Source: Holothuria scabra
Taxonomy: Eukaryota; Echinodermata; Holothuroidea; Aspidochirotida; Holothuriidae
Reading direction: 5' to 3'
Length of the DNA: 64,000 nt
NCBI GenBank assembly: GCA_037179385.1
Contig: CM074193.1
Span: 40,394,846 to 40,458,845, forward strand
Both the position numbers and the translations under genes were made by a program. Shown here piece by piece: positions 23,450-64,000 of this stretch. The notes beneath the pieces were generated by a model that was not told the origin of the DNA, did no database searches, and was given only the letters and a program-made list of their open reading frames with translations. Within the stretch, counting starts at the first letter, position 1. Each line of letters opens with the position of its first letter.

Positions 23450-23610
23450 CCATACATGACAGACCAATGATGTAAATGGTCGGAGGGCTTTGAGGTTGTT
23501 CACGTATTGTCCTTCAGTGGACGTATAGCTTCTTCGGGAAGCAGTTAAAGTTTTCGTTTCGTCGAACGGTCCTTTGCCAGAGAGTCAGGAGGACTTTAGA
23601 AAAAGGTATA
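23450..23610. repeat. Dispersed repeat, copy 2 of family at 18315-18500
   Basis: Same orientation as the first copy; shares tacatgacagaccaatgatg, ccttcagtggacgt, agcttcttcgg and aggaggactttagaaaaag. Confidence 0.75.
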
Positions 23611-23734
23611 TAGAAAACTATATTCCCACTCCTCCATGTCTAGTCCGACCTAATCAAACATCTATCCCTTCCTTTCACAAACTTTAAGTGTAATTATGAT
23701 TCACGTGTTTTTTCAGGTCTTGATTCATTATTGT

Positions 23735-23945
23735 ACACTCTAAAAAATGATTAACCAACCTTGGCAAAAAATTACCCAACCGTTGGTTCCTTATGCCACC
23801 TGACCGGAATTGGGTAAAAACTGCCCACCTTAGTTGGTTAAGCGTTTTACTCATTAGTTGGGCAAAATAAAGTACCCGGCCATTTAACTCAACTAATTTT
23901 GCCCAACAAATGGTTAAAATTTGCTCTCACAACACTTGCCCAATA
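23735..23945. repeat. Low-complexity palindromic repeat (ttgggcaaaa / ttttgcccaa)
   Basis: Begins with acactctaaaaaatg and is built of repeated ttgggtaa, ttggttaa, attagttgggcaaaat and aactaattttgcccaac words in both orientations. Foldback-like, with no defined ends. Confidence 0.5.
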
Positions 23946-25063
23946 TCTGTACTGTTGGATGCTTGCTTGGATTTCCATGTAATTACATATATAATTACAT
24001 GATTTGGACAAGAAAGATTCAACAAAGTACCATAAAACTTACACCGTTTGCCCTCCATGAGTGGTTGGGGCGACAGTGATAATGCACTTGGTTAATAACC
24101 AGTGACGTGTGTAGTTTAAAGTAATAGTTCCAATCGTGCACTTTGTATTTCTTGTCCTGTTTATTTGATTCGTAGTGGTGGACCTTTTTTTGTATATGCG
24201 AGCATTGCTGTTGAAGTAGTTTCGTCCAGATTTTAACTGCTATTCTACCGCTAGCTTTTAATTTACCGGTACAACTTATAAAACCATGAGATCTTAATTG
24301 ACCACTTTTATTAAAATAATTATCTGTAAAAATTAAGTGATCCTTTACAATATCGTGGTTCCCCGACCTAATACAGTAATGCTCTAACTTTAAAACGAAT
24401 CAAAATTTCGGAAACTTCCCATGCGGACTCTGGAAAAAATCCGGAATAGTACTGCCATAGGTGATAACTGATTATCAAGTACTTAACACATTTTAACTGA
24501 AGCGCTGTTTTCCTAAGTTTTCTTTCCTAAATCCAGTCAACCAGTCTCTTTCGTATATCTATATAGTACACCAGTCTCTATGCGGATCATTTCCATCACC
24601 GTCGACGGCCAGCGCCACGTGTCATGTGTTTTCGGTTTACGTGACAAATCTCCTGTAAGTTGTTAGTTCCACGTGGACGCTGTTTCCCATATTTCCAGGG
24701 TGTGGTCAGTTTCCCCTTCTTCAGTACCCTCATTGTTCACATGATATTACATCAAAGTTTAGGTTGCGTCACTTTTGACCAACCAGAGGACTGCATTAAT
24801 ACTCTTAGCTTTCCAATTGCCACAAGGCCCTGCAAGCCCAAAACTGCTTGATTATAGACACTCGTGCAGCAGACCTCGAAGCAGAAGCACATATTCTTGA
24901 CTCTGTGTAAATAGCCTAATTAATCCATTTTCGCCGTCTGTTAATTACAAATATGTCTAATTTCCAGAACAACCGAATAAACGGTTAATCTAAGTCATGT
25001 TGGAACTCTCCTCATTTTTGTCTCATTTCGTACTCGGCTAGATCCCTTACCCAGCTTAAGCAG

Positions 25064-25264
25064 GAGCTCAAGTGGAATACCGTTTTAACATTTATTCAGG
25101 AATTTCAGATATATCTAATTAATTTCAGATATCTAAAATTATGCACTATTTTAGATATCTGAAATAGAATTAAAGATATCTAAAATTGAATTAGAGATAT
25201 CTGAAATTGAATTAGAGGTATATGAAATTCCTGAATAAATGTTAAAACGGCATTCCATAAGCTC
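25064..25264. mobile_element. Foldback element built of AGATATCT repeats
   Basis: The left arm gagctcaag, tggaataccgttttaaca then tttattcaggaatttca pairs with the right arm tgaaattcctgaataaatg, ttaaaacggcattcca then gctcg. About 35 bp at the inner part of the arms are near-perfect. Between them lie several aattgaattagagatatctg-type units, each centred on the palindrome agatatct. No coding capacity. The core ends are at about 25073 and 25257; the matching gagct outside suggests the inverted repeat extends slightly further. Confidence 0.8.
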
Positions 25265-26554
25265 GAATGACCTTTTTCTTTAATGGTTAATTAAGCTACG
25301 TTTGTTTACTACAATTTCAAACGTATCAATGTCTTGCAGTTCAAGGAGGTGGACATGAATCTTGATGAAAATATGTGGAAAGGTCTTTTACAATTACGGT
25401 TTGAAGAAAGTGTTGCATTCATTTATAAATGATGAATTTTTATAACACATGAAATAATATAAACTTATTGCGATGTATGATTTTAAATACAAATGAAGAA
25501 ATGTCTTCAAAGAAATTGAAGTGAAATTATAGGCCTACTGTAAGGAGAAATGAATCCGATCAATTTTTAAGAATATTTCTTTTTTAGCTTAAAGCCATTT
25601 TTTCAGCAAAATCCCTATATGAATGGAAGGTATTTTGTTTTTACAAGTTTGTAAAAGATTTATGTAACAAAGCCCTATTAAGCACCCTTAGTCGCTTTAC
25701 CTGAACAAATATGTCTCGAGTAAAGGCTTAATCCCCTTTATTTAGACATTGCACCCTTATTTACACCAGACAAAGTACAGAAAGTTTGCTAAAATGCATG
25801 GATTCCAACATGATTAACTATAGAAAACTGGTCAGAAATAGTCACTACTCTGCAACATATATTTATCCACCTTTGACGGACAAAAATATTTCAGAGGGTC
25901 CATGAGACGGTACCTAGCTCCACGCTAAGCCAGAAAAGTGCACACACAGGTCAGGGAGCTGTAAGCTCCCTGCACAGGTTCTAAAATACTGTACACATTA
26001 TTATGTACTCCTATATAGTAAATCTGTGGTGATGTTTGTACGTCTAGCTGATTCTCCAGACAATCCGTTGAGTGGGATATAATTTTAAGTTGTTTTTATT
26101 CCTGTGTGTGTGGCTCATTTTGTACCTCACGTGCTTTCATGATCCTCTTCTTAAATTCTTCATCCGGCAGGCTTTGGACTAGTAAAGTTTCACGGTGACG
26201 TAACCAGGAGAGAGGCTCCCAGGTCTGACATCTTGATCTTCTTTTGTTATTTTTAAGTTCCTAAAACTATCATAGTTAACAAAACTTTTATTTCAAAAGG
26301 TAGGCATATGTCTGTATATGGCACCATATCGATACCAGAATTTTTAAAACATTTCAAAGGGAGAGGGACACACCCTAAACAGAATAACTAGACAATGCAG
26401 GGTTGCAAATTATATTTTTTGTAAAAGAGAGGAGTTGTAATTCGTTAATCGGGTGAAAATCCGGACAATTCATATACACATTTATTGGTACCAAAGCGAG
26501 CAAAATACAACACCATTTTGCATCTAAGCCCTTCGGAACAGCCAATAATCGAGG

Positions 26555-26962
26555 GTGTACCACGGAATTTCTAGATACATGGACAGAGCATGTAACGCGT
26601 ACGTCCTATCCGTAGATTGTCACTACCGGTGGAACAAAAAAGGCGCACCAGGATGGCCGCCGTGAAGCTATAATTTGTATGATTTAACAACGGCTCTGTA
26701 ATATTTTAAACAAAAGTAAAAACTGGATGTCTAGCAATATGATATTCCTGCAATACGTGTAGTAATTTTGACCCTACCTAGCATAATTTTGAAAATATTT
26801 CAACTTTCTTGAAAAATCTGTTGATATACTTAATCAAGTCCAAACTTTCACACAAAACAATAGCAGGCAGCCATCTTGGTGCGCTTTTCTCACACGTAAG
26901 GTAGCGACATTCTACCGTGCAGTATGCTCTGTCCATGTACATAGGAAGTCCGTGGGGTGTAC
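26555..26962. mobile_element. TIR element with about 100 bp imperfect inverted repeats
   Basis: The left end gtgtaccacggaatttctag, acatggacagagcat, cgctaccg-like sequence and gcgcaccaggatggccgcc is mirrored at the right end: ggcagccatcttggtgcgc, gtagcgac, atgctctgtccatgt, then ccgtggggtgtac. Total 408 bp, non-coding centre, so MITE-like. No clear target duplication. Confidence 0.75.
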
Positions 26963-27520
26963 ATAACATTCCCCTCTCCTTATACTCCCTCCCCTGACGG
27001 GACGATGGTCAAGAATAGACGGGAGGATTCCCTCCTCACATCGCTATCCCACTACCAAAATTGGCTACTCTTGCATTTTATCAGGAAAAATTCTGATTAT
27101 TTTGCAATTTGATCACTTTTTATGGAAGTGAACATTTTATTTCAAACGAAAACTCAAAATAACAACTGCTTAGATTCTGATTACATCAATAATCTGATAC
27201 AACCTTTCACATGAGCAATGTTAGCCCACTCTCAAGTGAGAATTCATGGCGCGCACCTCTGGAATTCCCTTGATACTAAACTTACGTAATTCCCCCAATT
27301 TTAGTTTGTTTAAGAAGTACTCTAAAAGACATCTGTTTTCCCCATATCTTTCCTTATCTGCTTCTTCTATAAATTATTATTACTATGAGCCTTAATGTTT
27401 AATTCATGCACTTTCTATACATGTACGTACTAGATGCAAAATTTGTTGTTTTATCATTTTCAAAACGAAAAGCTCTGGATTGGACCAGACTGGGAAAGCT
27501 TGTAGCTTCATCTGGTTCCG

Positions 27521-27540
27521 TTTTTTTTTTTTTTTTTTGA
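27521..27540. repeat. Poly-T tract (about 19 T)
   Basis: Homopolymer run in the sequence tccg-T19-gatac. It may be the poly-A tail of a reversed retroposed copy, but no recognisable body lies next to it. Confidence 0.8.
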
Positions 27541-28138
27541 TACGCTATCATTTATTTATCTGTAATTCTTTCTATGTAAATAGGTTCATGCATTTTAATT
27601 GAATTCATCCAAATGCGGCAAACCTTTGTAATTGTTTTTATTTTCCGGTGAAAATTTGTCTTTGAATATAGCGTTTCCTGTTTTCGGGCAAACATTTGAA
27701 AATATTGAAATCACGTATTGCAGGCATTATGTTACGCAAGATTTAAAACACGCCGAAGAATAAGTGTTTGCTTTTATAGGGCAAATGCTTAAAAGAATTT
27801 GGATATTTGACTATTTCGAACACTGTGTCGTAAAATATAAAACAAAAACAAAAACAAAAACAAAAAAAAAAACCCTGCAGCAAAACTCACCATCAATAGC
27901 TTTTTGCTCTTTTAGAAGGTGTAGCTCATTTTTGGAGCCTTGTTGATTTTGAAAATTTTTCAAAACATTGACAATTTTACCCGACTATGACGTTCGTTAC
28001 CTTTTTTCGGGTCCTAAATACCTTTTTTTCGAGGCACACCTATAGGAATTTTCTGAAAAAACATGCCATTTTTTCAAAGCTAGTGGCTATCCGAATGTTT
28101 TTCCAGATTCCTGTCCGAATTCACGATTTTGCGGAAAT

Positions 28139-28606
28139 TTGGGGACAGTTTGGGACAGTTTGCCCCCTGCATTCCCCGCTTCTTACGCCGATGCTGACAA
28201 GTGTAAAGTTTTAGCCATGTCTACAAATAAGTACCGTGTTTTTCTCCCTCAGGTTAACAATAATACTGGGGATGGAGGGGTCTTGAAAAAATCGGATTGT
28301 AAAAAGAACATGAGTGTTCTTGTGAAAGTGGTCTTGGCTTTGAACAGAGCACATCCACCACCAAGTGAGCAAGGCGAATACCATTATGGTAACCTTATGA
28401 GGTATACCGTACATTTTGGACGAGCAACTACGGTGATTATTTCAGGTGCTTCAAGCCAGAAATATGCTGCACCCGTTTTTTCTGCTTATTATCATTTAAT
28501 TAACGTGACATATACTCATTCTCATGAAAATGTTCAAAAGGAGATCTACAAGGTTGGTTACATCATTAAAGGATTTCGGTTATCAAGTCGAAGTTCCAAA
28601 AACTAA
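28139..28606 (+). pseudogene. Decayed LINE reverse-transcriptase-like fragment
   Basis: An open frame of 155 residues shows weak collinear similarity to the intact fragment at 21619-22374. ADADKCKVL matches FNADKCKVL, SDCKKNMSVLV matches SEKDLGVVI, GRATTVII matches KRATRLIP, and EIYKVGYIIKG sits where LQVYKFLSEG does. The region between these anchors is shorter than in the intact copy. It ends about 550 bp upstream of the RBBP4 start codon. The pattern looks like an old, internally deleted LINE copy that happens to remain open. Chance similarity is not excluded. Confidence 0.5.
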
Positions 28607-28699
28607 ATACAGAGCAAACTAATGAATCGCTGAGAACATCCTTCCCCAGCAAATTGAACCCGGTAAATATGTTCAGTGAAGAAAGTATAGCGGAGTAAA

Positions 28700-29156
28700 C
28701 ACGACCCAATTGAGCTATATTTCACTAAGAGTTAATCTTGTACAGTACCTCGATGTGTAAGGGTTTGCATTTAAATGACGTCTTTTTATGGGTGGAAGGG
28801 AGGATGGGGCGAGGTGGCTCTGGGCGAGGTCTCTTCCAGGTAAGACACGTACAAAAACCCGCGAACCCGAACGTTTATTCCGGCTTAGCGCCCCCACTAC
28901 CTTAAAACCGCGGGGAAATCTGCTTTTGTTCCGCGAAAAGTATTTCAATGCACGAACATGTGCACCTGGTACCTATGGCCGGCGCGGCCAAGTCGAATGT
29001 ACGTAAAAAGCATTGTGTGGCCGACCATGAACAATGCGCACCAAAGTCTGTAGTACTTATAACTAAATTTGTTCTGCCGTTCTGTTTTCGTGAAAGCAGA
29101 TTGAGTAACAGCTATTTGGCAAGAATCCGACAAGCAAGTAGGGTACCTTACTGAAA
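28700..29156 (+). promoter_or_regulatory. Probable RBBP4 promoter and 5' UTR region
   Basis: Immediately upstream of the RBBP4 first coding exon the DNA becomes noticeably richer in G, C and CpG than its surroundings (for example ggcgcggccaag near 28980). I see no TATA box at a convincing distance. The transcription start and 5' UTR length cannot be read from the sequence alone. Confidence 0.35.
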
Positions 29157-60907
<31,751 letters not shown>

Positions 60908-61335
60908 GGCACTCAGGAGGAGTGTGAGAAAGTATCTGACAAACATCTCGACTTGTGACAAAGTAATGTAAGAAGGAAGTACTAAAAATAGAGTGTGTTT
61001 GACTGTTACCAGAATAACACATAGAAGTCCATTTTGTCAATACTTCATTGCATAGAAAACTCTTTCATAGCAGAAGTAAAACAAAAAGGAAAAAAAAAAT
61101 CCCTCTAAGTGTGAAAATATGCCTGACTCAGAACATAATATGAACGTGAAAATAATTTTATCTGTTCCAATTTGAACATTTTTACCAGCAGATTTCAGTT
61201 GCTCTTATGTTAAGCCTCTGTTGGCTTACCAACTGATCCTCAGAAATATAGGCAAGTAACATACAAAGATAATTGTGATGCCATGAGGTCATTTGCAATA
61301 ATAGATATTAAAGCTTCCATTACTTTCTTATGTTG

Positions 61336-61341
61336 AATAAA
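61336..61341 (+). promoter_or_regulatory. Candidate RBBP4 polyadenylation signal
   Basis: AATAAA in ttgaataaactttt, 429 nt past the stop codon. ATTAAA lies just before it at 61308-61313. Further AATAAA hexamers at 62198-62203 and 62679-62684 could give longer 3' UTRs. Confidence 0.45.
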
Positions 61342-61613
61342 CTTTTGTTAATATTTTAGAGATTTTCTTCATGTTCTTGCAGAATTAGGGAATCATTTAA
61401 AGATGATTTGTTTGTCAATTGGCCTCCAAAAAAGTGAACACTTTTTTGAAACAATTAGTTGAGTGTAAATATGACAATGCATCACAATTAATCAAGTTTA
61501 ACTTGAAATTGTGGTAAATATTTTAGGAGAAACCAACATTATCCTTTTCCAGAGAGTCCAAAGAGTTGTGTCACTACTTCCTCCCTCCTAGAAACTTCCT
61601 TGGTTGTTCTTTG

Positions 61614-62030
61614 CTAAGATTTATGCTCAGTCGTAAGGTTCACACAGACTTCTTCATGATGTATCTTGATTGGTAGTAGCCCTTCATACAACAGGACGCT
61701 AGATTGGCAATTTAAGTCTATTGTTCTCACCATCATGTGTCCACTGGTATTTACAAACTGCAAGACATCATTTGTGTATGTCTGTTTAAGACTTGCCAAC
61801 TCTCTGGTATGATTCATTACAGACCTCATTTCATGGTGAAAATTATCTCAGAGCTTCTTAGTAATGACAAGTTTGATGCCAGCATCATTGTTTCAACAGT
61901 CTGGTTTTGTGATAAATCCAGTGTCATAGTTTAGGCCATCTAACGGTATGAACTTTCTAGCCTCAGCCTTGAAGGCTTCTGTAGTACTGGTGTCATAAGC
62001 CTCTTTTCCAGGCTGGTCTTGGCCTTCCAT
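61614..62030 (-). pseudogene. Possible decayed coding sequence, unidentified
   Basis: Two adjacent minus-strand frames look protein-like in composition: 62030-61893 (45 residues, with KAEARKFIPLDGLNYDTGFI) and 61829-61614 (71 residues, with NHTRELASLKQTYTNDVLQF and YEGLLPIKIHHEEV). They lie in different frames with stops between them, and no GT/AG pair obviously joins them. This could be a processed pseudogene or chance. I do not recognise the family. Confidence 0.25.
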
Positions 62031-62039
62031 GCCTCGACT

Positions 62040-63244
62040 ACAATACTAGTGATGGTCCTTCTTTGACAGCCTGTCTGTAGATGTCAAACTAAATTTTCCA
62101 CAATTTTCAGACAGTTGGGTTTGTAAATGGCACCACACCATTGTTGAAAGGGTGGAAGTGTTCTTTAATTCTTCATAGTTTAAAAAGCTTTTTTTGTAAT
62201 AAAATATGAGACTTGTTCCAAATCTTCAGGTTTGAGATGTGACTCAAGTAACCTTGTGAAACATTCAAAAGTTTGGGTTTTTGAGTCACCAAATCTGACA
62301 TCAATTGTGTACCTTTGAACATAGCATTACATAAGCAGGTATCATTCACACATTTTTTTCTTCAATGGTCTTTTTGTAAATGATATTTTCGTTTGACACC
62401 CAACCGTAAATACAAACCTCCATTTGCATTTTGTAACACCCAATCAAATAATTCATTAAAATTGTAATAGTCACATAAATTCTAGGCGTAATTTTCATTA
62501 AAATTATTGGCTAGGTTTGAAATCAATATGAAATCAGCATGTTAGGTTAAGGAATGAATTTAAATGAGTAGATATACAAGTAAGATGATAACATCATGTA
62601 CAGACCTATTCAAGTCTTTCTGTCATGAGGTGTGGCTCCACATTGTAATTGATTCATCTCAAATAAGGTCCAATGAGGAATAAAGAAAAAAAACTTGTAA
62701 CATAATTCTTGCACTTCATGTTTTGTGTGACATTTTTTAAATGTGGCTCACCCATTGTCATTTTCTTTCACATACCAGGGGAACATTGCAGCTTACTCAT
62801 ATCTATGAAAAAATAGTGTGGGATGTCCCTTTTAGGCAGATGATCATGGCAAGGAGGGTGCCTGGAGGGTCTTGAATTTCCCCCACCCTTCCCCTACTCA
62901 CAGTAGATTTCCACTCATCGCAGATCTTGAAGAAAAGTTCACCTCAAAACTTTTCAAATGCTGCACTTCAAATTAGCATCTGAGAATCTTTATGTTCATG
63001 TATCCCTTTCCCATTGACACTAGCTAGTTAACAGTAGAATGGTGTTCCCATTCGTTAATGTTTTCGAACTGGAAGTGGAAAAAAAACTCGATTTTTGTTC
63101 ACACAGAACTTGAAACCCCTCCCCAAGTGGCAGCCTCGTTGCAGCCCTAAAGGATTTGAAGGAACAAGGATAGATATGCCCTACGATTGTTGGGTTTAAC
63201 AATGTTAATTGGAAATTCTTGTCATGTAGCATTCAGTTAGGTGG
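62040..63244. other. Downstream flank of RBBP4
   Basis: No gene recognised. AT-rich sequence with candidate late polyadenylation hexamers. Confidence 0.4.
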
Positions 63245-63410
63245 AGTTTTACAGCCCACTTGCCAAATCAATTGGTTCAAGTCGAGCCGACCACGACCCC
63301 TTTTCCAGTTGTGGCTCACTGGCTTGCTTTCCCTACTCCCATTGCTTAAGCTGAACACCAAGCACAATGGCAGTAGGTTCCATTTTTAAAGTCTTCTGTA
63401 TTTTTAAGGA
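63245..63410 (-). mobile_element. tRNA-derived SINE, copy 3, head missing
   Basis: On the minus strand: aatggaacctactgccattg tgcttggtgttcagctt, then atgggagtagggaaagc, agccagtgagccacaactgg, ggtcgtggtcggctcgactt gaacc. This is the SINE body and tail as in 49580-49740; the tRNA-like head is absent. Confidence 0.7.
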
Positions 63411-64000
63411 ACTTAAAGCATTGGCATCTGTTGTGATGGTGGGCTGCATGGCCCAATGGCTAGCTCCCGGAATAAACCATTTGATAGAATACAATTTCAG
63501 GGCATCTCGTGTAGTCTGTGCTCGGCTTCGTGCAGTAACTAAGCCCGTCGAGGGATATCCCCTTGCATTCGCTTTAGCTTGTTGAAGAGGATATTTTCCA
63601 TTCGGGTCTTAAGATATTGATTGTTGTGGTACAATAACGTTCACTGGATATCCGAAGGGTTCTATTTGAAGTTAAACCCCTCAGGGCCCTAGTCCAATTT
63701 GTAAGTGGGGTCAAAATGTGTCCGTACAGGCGCGATATCCAGAAACTTGGAAAATGAGATTGGAAGTGGATGACTTCCGAAACACTATCTAAGCGCAGAT
63801 TCACCATGAGCTGGCCCGGTGGCTAGTCTTTGTATAACACTTTGTCCGAAAAGCACTAAAGTCAAAGACAAATTTTCACAAAATATCAAATAGAGTAGAC
63901 TACAACGTCATTTTTGGGCAACTTACTTGAAGAACAGTATTTCCTTAACCTCATCCTCTTCAACATTGCTAGATTACACAAACAGGCGGGGCGGGGTGCA
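63411..64000. other. End of window, no gene recognised
   Basis: The phrase tggcccaatggctag near 63450 recurs as tggcccggtggctag near 63812, in direct orientation about 360 bp apart. It may mark a further interspersed repeat with tRNA-like promoter sequence, but no B box is convincing. Confidence 0.3.

Noticed and set aside
63411..63600. Second SINE family at the window end
   Set aside because: The tggcccaatggctag word recurs once, but no B box or clear boundary could be found.

Overview
The window is animal nuclear DNA: AT-rich, with long introns, GT-AG splice sites, many dispersed repeats and no prokaryotic gene organisation. The frequent TAGGCCTA and AACGTTAGGCC motifs, many short inverted-repeat elements and tandem arrays with an aggtcaaaggtca core suggest a marine invertebrate deuterostome, most likely an echinoderm. 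That placement is inference from style and was not checked by alignment.

Two conserved protein-coding genes can be reconstructed exon by exon, and both are intact. TIPRL (TIP41-like, a regulator of PP2A-family phosphatases) lies on the minus strand from 15691 down to 1331, in six coding exons encoding 271 residues. RBBP4 (a WD40 histone chaperone of CAF-1, NuRD, Sin3 and PRC2) lies on the plus strand from 29157 to 60907, in twelve coding exons encoding 428 residues. They are divergently oriented, with about 13.5 kb between their start codons. All splice phases close and neither gene has a frameshift or internal stop. I see no other confident protein-coding gene; most other open frames are chance or repeat-derived.

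Layout: 1-1330, TIPRL downstream flank; 1331-15691, TIPRL, whose introns hold inverted-repeat elements, hairpins and minisatellites; 15692-29156, intergenic DNA full of dispersed repeats, including a 5'-truncated LINE with a (TTATG)n tail, a tRNA-derived SINE, several TIR elements and a decayed LINE-like frame just upstream of RBBP4; 29157-60907, RBBP4, with an 11 kb first intron and large repeat-filled introns 4 and 10; 60908-64000, 3' UTR and flank with a possible decayed coding stretch and another SINE copy.

The most unusual features are in RBBP4 introns 4 and 10. Intron 4 holds a hAT-type transposon with near-perfect 8 bp target duplications. It carries an internal minisatellite of about 156 bp units, preceded by a hairpin and a (TG)n tract. 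Intron 10 holds a related array of about 144 bp units with the same hairpin-(TG)n-array head, split by a reversed copy of the same hAT element. Nearly every 156 bp unit carries AGGTCAAAGGTCA, the consensus DR1 nuclear-receptor site, followed by a third half-site. The two introns together hold 15 perfect DR1 sites. Whether these are functional is unknown.
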